NCBI RefSeq assembly: GCF_017551775.1
Contig: NZ_JAFZKX010000038.1
Span: 1 to 52,616, forward strand
From: Fibrobacter sp.
GTDB taxonomy: Bacteria > Fibrobacterota > Fibrobacteria > Fibrobacterales > Fibrobacteraceae
DNA: 52,616 nucleotides
Direction of reading: 5' to 3'
Shown piece after piece: positions 7,488 through 16,460 of the stretch. The notes below the pieces were generated by a model. That model had not been told where the DNA came from, searched no databases, and saw nothing but the letters and a program-made list of their open reading frames with translations. Each line of letters starts with the position of its first letter. Position 1 is the stretch's first letter. A program made the translations under genes and the position numbers.

Positions 7488-8933
7488 TTATCGCCCGACC
7501 AGGACTTCGCAGAGCAGCGTTTCTTTCTCGGGGAAACGGCACGCCTTTTTAAGGTCTTCCTCGCAGAAGAACGGTTCGCGGCGAGCGAACTTGCCGAGCC
7601 CGCGGGCCGATTCGCGCAGCATTTCCGCCACGTATCCCGCATTCATGTTCAGGTAGCGGTAAGCGCGTTCACCGAGCATCTTGCAGGCTTCTTCCAGGTC
7701 GGCGGAGAAAACGACCGCGAAAGAAACGTTCCCCGCGGTTTCCCTATCCAGATGGCACTTCGCGAACTTCTCGCGATCCTTGAAATTCGTGCGCAGGTAG
7801 AGCGTCTTCTTGAGCGGCAGGTAACGGTACAGCCCGGGGTAAACGAGCTGCACGTCGAAACTCACCACCCAGATTTTCAGGAGCCCCGCGCCGAACGAAT
7901 TGAGGTTGCAGATTTCCATCCAGCGCAGCACCGTCGAGAAATCATCGAGCGACGCCTTCCAGGGCTTGAAATTGCGGAAACTCACCGCGCCGGGCCCGAG
8001 AAACTCGTACTCGCGGAAGAAATACTCGTTCGGGAACTTGAGCGGCGTAAGCGGGAATTCCTCGCCTTCTACGGGCTGGTTCACCACGCGGCACACCTTC
8101 ATGCAACGCGAAAGATCGGTAATGCATTCCACACGGTTCTGCATAAAGAACCGCGCCATGTAACGGCTGCCGCTCCCCGCAGTTTCGGGGAGTTCGCTGC
8201 GGTTGCTATAAGCGAATTCAGATACCGTCTCGTACTTCTTGAGCGACTTGGGCATTATGCAGAGCGCCGCCAGCGGCACCTCCGAAGGCGAAAGCCCGAG
8301 CGCCACCGCGACATCGTCGTCCACGAACGCGCTGAACGGGATAGCGGTGCCCCCGAGCGACCTCGCGAGAATCGAGACAAGCCCGGCGTAACTGCCCGCG
8401 TCGATTTGAAGTTCGCGGTACGCGGCCTCCTTGTAGCGCCATACCACGCGGTCAAAGATTCCCGTAAAGAACAGAGTGATGTTCGCCCCGCGGATATAAT
8501 CACCCGTCGGGAACGCGGCACACAAGGTCTCGATATTCGCACGGCGCGCCTTCGCACTGTTTGGTGAGCCAGTCGAACCGCCGGCAGGCAAAGCGACCAG
8601 TTCGCCCGAAGCGCTATCAAAATAATATAGTCCGTCGGGAATGCGTTCACCCTGCAAAAGCGCATACACGCCGATGGACCTGAGAGCGTCGGCGCACACG
8701 TCGTTCTTGAGTTGCAAAAACACGCGGTTCAGCATCGAGGACGGAGTGCCGACCAGCGAAAACAGGTCTCCATCTACAGGTGCCGCGTGATTCTCGGCGA
8801 TGGAATAGCGCTTCGCGCCCGCATAGCTCTTGTCGGGCGGCACGCGCTGTTCCCAGTGCAACGTCACCGGGTCCCCGGCAGACCGCGGGGAATAGCGAAC
8901 GGATTCATGATATGCGATGGAAAAAAACGGCAC
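7488..8933 (-). CDS. SagB-type nitroreductase-like oxidoreductase, tandem domain
   Basis: FMN-dependent nitroreductase-fold protein resembling SagB/ThcOx oxidases, which dehydrogenate azoline rings in thiazole/oxazole-modified peptides. The N-terminal half shows YHESVRYSPRSAG and the core WRYKEAAYRELQIDAG followed by LGLSPSEVPLAAL, as in SagB proteins. The second half (about 260-481) looks like a diverged copy ending NMNAGYVAEMLRESARGLG and LLCEVLVG. Fused two-domain SagB-like proteins are known. If the alignment is right, the Lys-Tyr pair reported in active oxidases reads Arg-Tyr here. No YcaO cyclodehydratase or precursor peptide is nearby. The start is GTG, about 5 nt after a promoter box, so the mRNA may be leaderless. 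General nitroreductase activity is the alternative. Confidence 0.75.
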   Translation of the reverse strand: MPFFSIAYHESVRYSPRSAGDPVTLHWEQRVPPDKSYAGAKRYSIAENHAAPVDGDLFSLVGTPSSMLNRVFLQLKNDVCADALRSIGVYALLQGERIPDGLYYFDSASGELVALPAGGSTGSPNSAKARRANIETLCAAFPTGDYIRGANITLFFTGIFDRVVWRYKEAAYRELQIDAGSYAGLVSILARSLGGTAIPFSAFVDDDVAVALGLSPSEVPLAALCIMPKSLKKYETVSEFAYSNRSELPETAGSGSRYMARFFMQNRVECITDLSRCMKVCRVVNQPVEGEEFPLTPLKFPNEYFFREYEFLGPGAVSFRNFKPWKASLDDFSTVLRWMEICNLNSFGAGLLKIWVVSFDVQLVYPGLYRYLPLKKTLYLRTNFKDREKFAKCHLDRETAGNVSFAVVFSADLEEACKMLGERAYRYLNMNAGYVAEMLRESARGLGKFARREPFFCEEDLKKACRFPEKETLLCEVLVGR

Positions 8934-8938
8934 TGGCG

Positions 8939-8947
8939 CAAAATATA
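8939..8947 (-). promoter_or_regulatory. Promoter box TATATTTTG for the SagB-type gene
   Basis: Minus-strand TATATTTTG is followed by 5 nt and then the GTG start codon. There is no room for a Shine-Dalgarno sequence, which suggests a leaderless transcript. Confidence 0.45.
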
Positions 8948-9087
8948 CTCACTTTTATCCCATTTTCGGGCAAACATCACACTTTTTTGTCTTTTTTTGG
9001 CCCGCGGGTGCCGTCCCGGAGTAAAACACTTGATACAGTTTGAAACATTCACATTCAATCACGCATAATTCGGGCTCTCCGAAAGTG

Positions 9088-9095
9088 TATATTAA
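9088..9095 (+). promoter_or_regulatory. Promoter box TATATTAA for the GH5 gene
   Basis: The box lies 27 nt before the cellulase ATG, with AAGCGAGG as ribosome-binding region. It matches the TATATTA boxes in front of other genes in this window. Confidence 0.4.
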
Positions 9096-9122
9096 GTTCG
9101 TAAAACAACAAGCGAGGCCATC

Positions 9123-11081
9123 ATGTCTTTCAAGAAACTCATTACACTTTCGACAGCAAGCATCATCGCGCTGTCCATCGCCGCCTGCGGCGATTCTGAA
9201 TCCGGCGAGCCGCTCGCCCCCCTATCCAGCGATTCCGTAGTCGATCCGGGTTCGTCTTCCTCCGTCATCGATACTGCGACGATTGACACGAGCAAGCAGG
9301 TACCCCCCGCCCGCACCGACACTACGCCTAGCGCCAACATCCCGGCCACAACGGGCCCCGGCGTACTCGTCGACGACTTCGAAGACGGCGACGGCGGCAC
9401 CCTCATCGGCACCGGTTGGTACACCTACGACGACCACGACAACGGAGCCGAATCCGTCATCACGACACCGGAAGTGAGCGACAAGGGCTACCCCCTGCCC
9501 ACAGCCACGAACAACGGCACACAATTCGCGTTCAAGGTCAACTACACGCTCAACAAGGGCGAATACGCCTATGACCCGTACGTAGGCTGGGGCGCACAGG
9601 TTCCCGACTCTCTCGACTGCAGCCGTTTCGGCGGAATCAGCTACTGGTACGTGGGCGGCAAGCACGAAATCCACGTGGAAACCTCCGACGTGAAGGACTA
9701 CGACGTGCATCTCGCGACCGTCAAGGCATCCCGCACATGGACGCAGGTGTTCATCCGCTTCAAGGATCTGGCCCAGGGCGGCTGGGGCGAGGAAGTCGAA
9801 TTCGATCCGTCACACATCACCGCCATCAGCTTCCAGGCAAAGGGCAACAACATCACCGACTCCGTCGTCATCGACCAGGTTTACCTGCAGGACACCAGCG
9901 AGATCGAGAAGGACAAGCCCGACATGACGATCATGGACCCGGTCATCCCCGAAGTGACCATCGGTGACGTCGCCATCGCCAACCCGCTCCAGGAAAAGGC
10001 GATGAAGTACCTCAACAAGGGCATCAACATCACCAACTGGCTCGAAGAAGCCACGACCCTCTTCAAGGGCACCTTCAAGTTCGACGAGAGCGACGTGAAA
10101 CTCATGGCCGAGAACGGCATCAAGTCCCTGCGCTTCCCCATCGACCTCGACAGGTACGCCACCAACCGTGACGAGTTTGTCGCCGACACCACCAACACCG
10201 TAGAACTCAAGTTCGACGACGCGAACCTCTTCGGCGTGCTCGATTCCTTCGTGGAATGGACCGGCCGCAACAACATGTCGTTCGTCATCGACTACCACGA
10301 ATACGACAACAGCTACAACGCAAAGAGCGCAAAGGACCCGAGATACACCAAGATGATGGCGAACGTCTGGAAGCACGTGGCAGCCCACTACGCCAGCAAC
10401 GAACGTGAAGACATCTTCTTCGAACTCCTGAACGAACCCGACATGACCAATGGCGCCGTCAAATCCGACGTCTGGCGCGCCGCAGCGCAAGAAGACATCG
10501 ATTCCATCCGCACCGTCGACAAAAAGCACACGATTATCTTCGGTGACGCGTCGTGGTACTCCATCGACCTGCTCGCTAAGGGCAAGCCGCTGAACGACGA
10601 CAACATCGTCTACGCGATCCATACTTACGAACCGTTCGTGTTCACGCACCAGAGCGCAAGCTGGGCCGAGACCAAGACCATCAAGAACCTGATGTTCCCC
10701 TACGACAAGGAAAAGTGGTCGGAATACAGTGCCGACTTCGGTGTCAGCAAGAGCACTCCCAGCTGGGTCAAGACCGCCGTCAAGAACTACTACAAGAACG
10801 GCAGCAAGGAAGCCATCTTGAAGATTGTCCTCCCCGCCAAGGAATGGGCCGTCAAGAACAACGTCCCGGTGATCATCAACGAGTTCGGCGCCTACAACCT
10901 GAAGACCGACAAGCAGTCCGTGCTCAACTACATGGCCGCGATGAAGGAAATCAGCGACACGCTGCAGATTCCGCTCACGCACTGGGGCTACACCGGCGGC
11001 TTCGCCCTGTTCGAATCCGAAGGCGCAAGCCCGAAGGGCACCAAGCTCATCGAAGGCATGAAGGAAGCCTTCGGCCTGTAA
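9123..11081 (+). CDS. GH5 endoglucanase lipoprotein with N-terminal binding module
   Basis: Secreted cellulase-type glycoside hydrolase of family 5. A signal peptide with lipobox LSIAAC puts the lipidated Cys at residue 22, followed by a Ser/Thr/Pro-rich linker. A beta-sandwich module starts near residue 80 (VLVDDFEDGDGG, later ISYWYVGGKHEIHV) and resembles CBM11-like carbohydrate-binding domains. The GH5 barrel begins near residue 297 (NKGINITNWLEEA). The proton donor is E438 in LLNEPDMTN and the nucleophile E587 in VIINEFGAYN. HTIIF and YAIHTYEP supply other conserved positions, and HWGYTGGFALFE ends the barrel. 652 residues. Lipidation suggests cell-surface retention, in keeping with contact-dependent cellulose use in Fibrobacter. 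It is monocistronic, with its own promoter and terminator. Exact substrate (cellulose, mannan, xyloglucan) is not certain. Confidence 0.9.
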   Translation: MSFKKLITLSTASIIALSIAACGDSESGEPLAPLSSDSVVDPGSSSSVIDTATIDTSKQVPPARTDTTPSANIPATTGPGVLVDDFEDGDGGTLIGTGWYTYDDHDNGAESVITTPEVSDKGYPLPTATNNGTQFAFKVNYTLNKGEYAYDPYVGWGAQVPDSLDCSRFGGISYWYVGGKHEIHVETSDVKDYDVHLATVKASRTWTQVFIRFKDLAQGGWGEEVEFDPSHITAISFQAKGNNITDSVVIDQVYLQDTSEIEKDKPDMTIMDPVIPEVTIGDVAIANPLQEKAMKYLNKGINITNWLEEATTLFKGTFKFDESDVKLMAENGIKSLRFPIDLDRYATNRDEFVADTTNTVELKFDDANLFGVLDSFVEWTGRNNMSFVIDYHEYDNSYNAKSAKDPRYTKMMANVWKHVAAHYASNEREDIFFELLNEPDMTNGAVKSDVWRAAAQEDIDSIRTVDKKHTIIFGDASWYSIDLLAKGKPLNDDNIVYAIHTYEPFVFTHQSASWAETKTIKNLMFPYDKEKWSEYSADFGVSKSTPSWVKTAVKNYYKNGSKEAILKIVLPAKEWAVKNNVPVIINEFGAYNLKTDKQSVLNYMAAMKEISDTLQIPLTHWGYTGGFALFESEGASPKGTKLIEGMKEAFGL

Positions 11082-11115
11082 CCGAATACATTAGAAAGTA
11101 CTCCTCCTAAACAAA

Positions 11116-11147
11116 AGGCTGTGCGGAAAACCGCGCAGCTTTTTTTG
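11116..11147 (+). terminator. Intrinsic terminator after the GH5 gene
   Basis: A 9-bp stem closed by AAAA (left arm GCTGTGCGG, right arm CCGCGCAGC, one G-T wobble) is followed by seven T residues. Confidence 0.9.
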
Positions 11148-11232
11148 TGAAGCAAAGTTAAGGACGCATATAAATTAATCGCCCTAGAATTGCAAATGAC
11201 CGAGTCCTACAGCGGAGGAATAAAGCATCTGC

Positions 11233-11727
11233 TCAAAACGATGCAAAAGACATCCATCTGCGGGAATGTCTAGACTTGTACGCCTTGTGAACGATATCAA
11301 ATTCAAATACAGTCTTTTTCCCGTCTTTTGTAACAACAATTTTGAGACGACTTGAGGGTTCGGGCATTCTTTTGTCAATAAATATGCCAAGTTTTCCGTC
11401 TATGACAGTCCTATATCTGACAAGGGATGAATCGATCTTTTCTGTATTGCCATCATACGTAATGTAAGCTTCAACAAAGACCGGCATACTGAGGTTATAT
11501 ACATTCACAGAATCAATGTATAAACAAGAAGTTTTATAATAGTGCTCTTGAAGTGTATCGTCTACAAATTCATATGATCCATGATTCAAATAATAATCAA
11601 CATCACGATATTTTTCGACGGCATCGACATCCACTGATTTTTCGATGGTATAGAAGCAGTCGCTCCCACAAATCGGACAACAATTCCAGAAGAACAGACA
11701 AAGGATTAGGCACGCAATTTTTTTCAT
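11233..11727 (-). CDS. Family A exported Cys-rich protein (intact copy)
   Basis: Unknown function. The 164-residue product starts MKKIACLILCLFFWNC, a signal peptide that may be lipidated at a Cys, followed by a Cys cluster (CCPICGSDC). The C-terminal part (PSSRLKIVVTKDGKKTVFEF) looks like beta structure. It is last in the minus-strand array, 90 nt downstream of B1. A second copy near 16.5-17.6 kb shares both ends with it but is split and mutated. The ATG at 11727 is chosen to give a normal signal peptide; an in-frame start 18 nt upstream is possible. The DNA is AT-rich compared with flanking genes. Confidence 0.7.
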   Translation of the reverse strand: MKKIACLILCLFFWNCCPICGSDCFYTIEKSVDVDAVEKYRDVDYYLNHGSYEFVDDTLQEHYYKTSCLYIDSVNVYNLSMPVFVEAYITYDGNTEKIDSSLVRYRTVIDGKLGIFIDKRMPEPSSRLKIVVTKDGKKTVFEFDIVHKAYKSRHSRRWMSFASF

Positions 11728-11817
11728 AACCGAAAACCCATCCAAGAATCATATCTAAAAAGTCAAGCCTTTCACAAAATGAATATAAATAATTCTTTTC
11801 AAGTTAGCACACGAAAG

Positions 11818-12531
11818 CTATCTTGACAAGGCTTCCTCATACTCACGGAGCTTTTTGTAACCGGGGCTTTCAAGCGGGAGGATGGAGGGGTCGAGTTTCA
11901 GGGGCTTGTAGCCTTCAAGGTCCTTGGGGTTTGTACGAATAGTCAGAGAACGGACTGCACCTGTGGCAGGTAACGAAATCTCATAGAAAGGTCCGCCATA
12001 ATACATTCGATCTCTTTTTTTCTCAAAATCTTTATCGAATACACATTTATTCCTATCCTTCTCGGCACAAATCATCCTATGATTGCAGTAAGTCCCAGCC
12101 ACGACCTGTGCGCTATCGCCACTGTAAAGAATTCGATAGACAGAATCTTTCTTGACCCATAACTTTCGATAATTAGGCAACATTTTTCCTACAAAAATAT
12201 CAATAAACCTATCCGTATTGATTGGATATGGTGGTTGGTAATAGCATTCTATCATCAAAACGTCCAATCTATCATTTAAAACAAATCGGGCTACATCAGA
12301 ACTACTATGAATATCGCGACATACTTTTTCAAACGAAGAATCGCCTGGTACAAAAGTTCCAGCCCTTTTCGAAACAACCCCATACCCTGTTATTCGGAAT
12401 ACGCCCCATTCTTCAAAAAAAACGACTTTCACCTCACTGGCACCATAGATTTGTTCTTCCGGATTTGTATAAAAAAGTCCGGCACAAGAACATAGCAAGA
12501 AAAACGCAATAACAGGCAGAATAAATTTCAT
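11818..12531 (-). CDS. Family B lipoprotein, module 1
   Basis: Predicted lipoprotein of 237 residues with lipobox FLLCSC near residue 16. No known family was recognised. The last 30 or so residues, around YKPLKLDPSILPLESPGYKK and then LREYEEAL, are nearly identical to those of the B gene at 14057-14845, whereas the middles differ strongly. That pattern of constant tail and variable body is typical of diversified paralogues. The ATG at 12531 overlaps the stop of the upstream C gene as ATGA and has GGAG 8 nt upstream, so it is preferred to the GTG two codons earlier. Confidence 0.75.
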   Translation of the reverse strand: MKFILPVIAFFLLCSCAGLFYTNPEEQIYGASEVKVVFFEEWGVFRITGYGVVSKRAGTFVPGDSSFEKVCRDIHSSSDVARFVLNDRLDVLMIECYYQPPYPINTDRFIDIFVGKMLPNYRKLWVKKDSVYRILYSGDSAQVVAGTYCNHRMICAEKDRNKCVFDKDFEKKRDRMYYGGPFYEISLPATGAVRSLTIRTNPKDLEGYKPLKLDPSILPLESPGYKKLREYEEALSR

Positions 12532-13187
12532 CGGCACTCCGGGAAAGCAATGGAACTACTCAATTTTTCGACAATCTTAAAGACTTTTCCATAAACGGCA
12601 AAATACTCAGGTTGCCTTTCCCAAAAATCCTCGTATTTAATGTAATAGAAGTATCGCCGTTTTCCAGCCTTTTGCGAAAAACCCAATATCACGTGATTCT
12701 GATCCTTCTTTATTTCGGTTGATGACACGCTTTCATCTTCAAAGTAGGGGTCGACATACAGATGCGAATCCAGCTGCAGCGAGTCTAGCTGTGGCAAAAC
12801 AGAACTTCCGTCAACTCCGAGGTTCATGCATTTGTTTCTCGAAATACCGGCTTTCTGCAAACTGTCGCGTTTTTCCATATATTGTTCCGGATGCAACCAC
12901 GGAATAATCTTTGTTTCCGGGAGTTGGAATACTGTTATTTCACCCGATTCATTTGAATTGAATATAAATAAGCGCTGGATCCCATCACGTTCATAGAAAA
13001 GATATATGGCATCTTTATTTTCATCGAACAACGAATCGCCAAAAAAAGCAGTAAAACTCTTTTCACGATAATCATATGTCGGTTTGCTTTTTTCAAGGGC
13101 ATAAAAGTAGTAATTCTGTATGCGAATTTCCGCATCTACAGACAACGACATCAACAGCATGATCAAAAAACAACAGCTCAATCTCAT
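12528..13187 (-). CDS. Family C exported protein, module 1
   Basis: Unknown function; 219 residues with a signal peptide (MRLSCCFLIMLLMSLSVDA). It is homologous to the C gene at 14842-15486. Corresponding segments are IYLFYERDGIQRLFIF here and LYVFVDKDEISRLVVF there, and the WLHPEQYMEKRDSLQK motif aligns with WMNPSGYLEQMQNLKK. Both end in an aromatic-rich stretch and a Cys near the C-terminus (FPECR here). That C-terminal pattern also resembles family D. The ATG forms an ATGA overlap with the D gene upstream, and its own stop overlaps the B start the same way. Confidence 0.75.
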   Translation of the reverse strand: MRLSCCFLIMLLMSLSVDAEIRIQNYYFYALEKSKPTYDYREKSFTAFFGDSLFDENKDAIYLFYERDGIQRLFIFNSNESGEITVFQLPETKIIPWLHPEQYMEKRDSLQKAGISRNKCMNLGVDGSSVLPQLDSLQLDSHLYVDPYFEDESVSSTEIKKDQNHVILGFSQKAGKRRYFYYIKYEDFWERQPEYFAVYGKVFKIVEKLSSSIAFPECR

Positions 13188-13951
13188 AAAGCCGGACAAT
13201 CCTTTTTTGTTAATATCAGTTCATATCCATTAATATGATATTTTTCTGCTGAAAACTTTTGGGGATCAGAAACAAGGTTATACCAGCTACATTTCTGAAC
13301 ATCGTCCCCAAAAATATCCACAATTATGGAATCCGCTGAATTGAACCGTCTGAAAATCGGTTCAATATCGAATCGAGATCCCAAAACAGACAAATCTTCT
13401 ATTTCAGCCACACGAACAGTCCCGTCATTTTTCTTTTCATATAGTATTGCGCTATATTTTTGGTTACGCCAACAATAATGTTCTATGCCAACATAGTTCC
13501 CATCCATAATTGAAGTCAATCTAGCATAAATATCTTTTGACACCTTTGTCTGCTTGATACATGTTTTCGAAAAAAAATCAATATTAGCCTTAACATGCTT
13601 ATCGATACACGGGAAAAAACGGTTTATGGCTGGAACGCGTTGAATTGATGGTTCCATGTAGATTTTTACATAATCTGAATCTTTAGGCATATAGGCAAAA
13701 ACATCAACTTCAATATTCCCAAATGTGCCCAGAATATACAGACCAGGTTTAAAATCATCTAAAAAGGAAATATTGGCATAAACCCTAGAATAGTTTATCT
13801 TTCCATCATAGATGTGCATTGGAGTTTTTTGAGCATAATAGTCCTTTGTCTTATATATAAAGTAATCGCAGTTGTCTTGAGAAAAAACAAAAGCCGCAAA
13901 GAACACGCAAACAATTAAAAGAATCTTTTTCACAAGAATAACCTTATTCAT
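13184..13951 (-). CDS. Family D exported protein, module 1
   Basis: Unknown function; 255 residues with a signal peptide ending near AFVFSQ. It is the first gene of the D-C-B module. It shares length and a C-terminal Cys-Trp motif (QKCSWYNLV) with the D genes at 15483-16253 and 16612-17364, which have CRWSNL and CRWENL. Overall similarity to them is low, so assignment to family D rests mainly on position, length and this motif. A TATATTTG promoter box lies 13 nt upstream of the start codon, so the module has its own promoter. Confidence 0.7.
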   Translation of the reverse strand: MNKVILVKKILLIVCVFFAAFVFSQDNCDYFIYKTKDYYAQKTPMHIYDGKINYSRVYANISFLDDFKPGLYILGTFGNIEVDVFAYMPKDSDYVKIYMEPSIQRVPAINRFFPCIDKHVKANIDFFSKTCIKQTKVSKDIYARLTSIMDGNYVGIEHYCWRNQKYSAILYEKKNDGTVRVAEIEDLSVLGSRFDIEPIFRRFNSADSIIVDIFGDDVQKCSWYNLVSDPQKFSAEKYHINGYELILTKKDCPAL

Positions 13952-13964
13952 AACCCGTTAAGGT

Positions 13965-13972
13965 CAAATATA
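13965..13972 (-). promoter_or_regulatory. Promoter box TATATTTG for D-C-B module 1
   Basis: An exact match to TAnnTTTG on the minus strand, 13 nt before the D start, inside the 105-nt gap that separates the two D-C-B modules. The position supports separate transcription of each module. Confidence 0.5.
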
Positions 13973-14056
13973 TCTATTTTTTCATATAAAATGGCATACC
14001 ATTATTTGCGATACGGCCTATTTTGGCAGACAGTATTTCACCGAATCGAACGTCAT

Positions 14057-14845
14057 TCAAAAAAGTTTTCCGAGGGATTCCTCGTACTCGCGGAGCTTCT
14101 TGTAGCCAGGGCTTTCGAGCGGGAGGATGGACGGGTCGAGTTTCAGGGGCTTGTAGCCCCAGCCCGGATTATTCTGAACGGTAATCGAATAAACCGGAGC
14201 ATCCAGCGGAAAAACAAGTTCATAGGCGTATTCAGGACAACCCTTTCCTCTTTCGTAATCGGGATTAATGCTTCTACGTATATATTCTGCACAAACAGAG
14301 CCTTTTTCCTCGTCGTTCAGTTTTCTATGAACAAAATTTGAATCTTGTACCACACTAATTCTTTCACCGATATAATATGCGTGGAATTGCGCATCAACAA
14401 CGTTCATCAAGAAAGTACGTCGAAAAGCGTGCCGAAAAAAAGCTTCCATACTTTCAAAATCATCCTGTCGCAAAGATCTCATTTCGTAAAGGCACTCTGC
14501 ACTCAAGGACGATTTATCTCCATTTGAATTAAAAATCCTCTCTCCAATCAAGGCTCCGTGCACACCATATTTCGGGCAAAAACGAGACAACGCAAGAGAG
14601 TCGGGAACCTCATTGTTGATAGCTTTCACAACTGATTCGGAAAACTCATTCGACTTGTAAATCTGCAATCTATCTCCTAGAAGTTGCACTTCGCCCAACT
14701 CCCAATAGATATTCAACGTAGTCTTTTCTGGATCAATAAGATTTTCGCCAGAACCATTAAAAATACATACATTTGCGGGAAAAAAACTTGTCCCCCAGAA
14801 ACATCCTTGCAAAAGAACCGCAATCATTAAGAACGACTTTTTCAT
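14057..14845 (-). CDS. Family B lipoprotein, module 2
   Basis: Predicted lipoprotein of 262 residues with lipobox VLLQGC. The C-terminal tail (GYKPLKLDPSILPLESPGYK and onward) is almost the same as in the B protein of module 1, while the preceding 200 residues are very different. The ATG at 14845 overlaps the upstream C stop as ATGA and has GGAGGG at suitable distance; an ATG 6 nt earlier sits too close to that site. No known family was recognised. It closes the second D-C-B module. Confidence 0.75.
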   Translation of the reverse strand: MKKSFLMIAVLLQGCFWGTSFFPANVCIFNGSGENLIDPEKTTLNIYWELGEVQLLGDRLQIYKSNEFSESVVKAINNEVPDSLALSRFCPKYGVHGALIGERIFNSNGDKSSLSAECLYEMRSLRQDDFESMEAFFRHAFRRTFLMNVVDAQFHAYYIGERISVVQDSNFVHRKLNDEEKGSVCAEYIRRSINPDYERGKGCPEYAYELVFPLDAPVYSITVQNNPGWGYKPLKLDPSILPLESPGYKKLREYEESLGKLF

Positions 14846-15486
14846 TTGCATCCCTCCAATTCTACCGTAAATGGGTATTGTTCTAGTTTTTCAAAGATTG
14901 CGACAAATTTATTTAAGGGATACTGTAATTCAGCTCCTTCTTGCCGGAAATCCGTAAAACGGAAATACCTTGATTGGCCTTCACGTTTTACGTAGCCACA
15001 ATAGAAAGCCTTATTATATGAAGGAACATATTTATATCTATAAAACGAATAAGAATTTTGTTCTTTTGCCCTTACCATTGGATAACTATCTAGATCCATC
15101 GAAAGAAGCTCTACTCCCAGTGTTTTTTCAATTTCAATTTTCTGCTGGCATCGATGTTTTTTTACCATTTTTTTAAGATTCTGCATTTGCTCCAGATATC
15201 CCGAGGGATTCATCCAGCGAGAAACTCTTGCAGATGGAATCTGATATAATTCAACACTGTCACCCTCAAGAAAAACAACGAGACGAGAAATCTCATCCTT
15301 GTCGACAAACACGTAAAGTTTGCCTCTATTCCAGTCAATTTTGTTATCAAAAAATCTATTTATTCTATTCTTTTGCGCGACAACATCCATAGAATCAGTA
15401 TTGAAGGTTTGAATTTCAAATACAGATTTGGGATTTGCACAGGCAAGTTCAACCACAAAAAGAAAAAACAAGAAGAATAATTTCAC
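14842..15486 (-). CDS. Family C exported protein, module 2
   Basis: Unknown function; 214 residues with signal peptide MKLFFLFFLFVVELACA. Homologous to the C protein of module 1 through LYVFVDKDEISRLVVF, the WMNPSGYLEQMQNLKK segment, and the aromatic C-terminal part ending VELEGCK. The start overlaps the D stop as ATGA and its stop overlaps the B start as ATGA, copying the exact arrangement of module 1. This conservation of order and overlap argues that the D, C and B products work together in the envelope. Confidence 0.75.
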   Translation of the reverse strand: MKLFFLFFLFVVELACANPKSVFEIQTFNTDSMDVVAQKNRINRFFDNKIDWNRGKLYVFVDKDEISRLVVFLEGDSVELYQIPSARVSRWMNPSGYLEQMQNLKKMVKKHRCQQKIEIEKTLGVELLSMDLDSYPMVRAKEQNSYSFYRYKYVPSYNKAFYCGYVKREGQSRYFRFTDFRQEGAELQYPLNKFVAIFEKLEQYPFTVELEGCK

Positions 15487-16253
15487 CGAGCATCCTCCTC
15501 CACCTGCCTAAGGACATTCTTATCGAAAAAAACACACCCCGACAATTCTTTGCATTCCGTCATCAGCTCACTGGCATTACCAAGATTACTCCAGCGACAA
15601 TCCTCGAAACCCGTCATTATGAGTTTACTAAGTCCATCATACAATTCAATGTATTCCGTCACAAAATTCTTTGGTTCAAAGTAATCAAGGAACTCTGCCG
15701 GAGGAAGCATCTGGAAGAAATGCTTCTTGCCGGACTTTTCAACATAAATGATATAAAGATTACCTGTATTCGCAGACTCCCCCATACCATCATATATTGA
15801 CAATCTCTTTTCTTCAATAACCGAATGTATGTGTCGATATAAATCGACCTGGACAGGGCGAGTCTCCCTGCATCGAGAATTTACAATACCTGCATGTCTC
15901 TGTACAATGCGATAATTGCACTTAAGCCATTGTGTTTCCAAAGATCCAGGACAGAATGGAATTCGAGGTATACGGGAGATTAGGATCGTTTCATTTCCAT
16001 ATGGAATAAATCCGTAAAAAAAATCACCTTTTTCACTAGAAGAAGTCCTTTGATGCAAAAGAATATGGACCCCGACCTCATCAAGGTTCAATTTTTTTCC
16101 ATAAACACCTTCGTATGCTCCACTAATGACAAGGGAATCACCCATTTTCCCATCAGAACCGGCAAACAGCACACCAAGACCAGGAAAATTCCTAGCAAAA
16201 GGGAAAATAATCAAGAATAGCAAAAAAATTATTATGCGCTTACTTATAACCAC
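15483..16253 (-). CDS. Family D exported protein, module 2
   Basis: Unknown function; 256 residues from the chosen GTG. The N-terminus VVISKRIIIFLLFLIIFPFA is a signal anchor or signal peptide. The C-terminal region (FVTEYIELYDGLSKLIM, then FEDCRWSNL) aligns well with the D gene at 16612-17364 (IIDEYIYLYEQFYSIF, then FEECRWENL). The frame is open further upstream to 16397, but that part overlaps a GC-rich fragment in another frame and has no signal-peptide character. GTG at 16253 has GGGGG about 10 nt upstream and gives a length matching its relatives. Start choice is moderately certain. Confidence 0.65.
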   Translation of the reverse strand: MVISKRIIIFLLFLIIFPFARNFPGLGVLFAGSDGKMGDSLVISGAYEGVYGKKLNLDEVGVHILLHQRTSSSEKGDFFYGFIPYGNETILISRIPRIPFCPGSLETQWLKCNYRIVQRHAGIVNSRCRETRPVQVDLYRHIHSVIEEKRLSIYDGMGESANTGNLYIIYVEKSGKKHFFQMLPPAEFLDYFEPKNFVTEYIELYDGLSKLIMTGFEDCRWSNLGNASELMTECKELSGCVFFDKNVLRQVEEDAR

Positions 16254-16434
16254 GATTCTTGAACCCCCAGTTGCCTTGAGCATCCAAACCATCCTCCAAA
16301 TGCGATATTTCGTCATGCAGCCCAGCAACCGTAACCCCCGCAAAGAGCCCACAGCCCTCCACGCTCCCGGCGCCGGTCTCGCCGCCGAAAGCGGCAATAC
16401 GATGGCATTTATCTTCTTTTCTCTGATTGTACAC
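16240..16434 (-). pseudogene. GC-rich orphan C-terminal coding fragment
   Basis: A 64-codon open frame ends 14 nt inside the D gene that follows. The part after its first nine codons is GC-rich, unlike the surrounding array, and reads like protein (AAFGGETGAGSVEGCGLFAG, then HLEDGLDAQGNWGF). It could be the tail of a larger gene whose front was lost when the AT-rich genes moved in, or a chance frame. No family was recognised. Confidence 0.3.
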
Positions 16435-16460
16435 AGAATGAATATAAATTATTTACCGAA

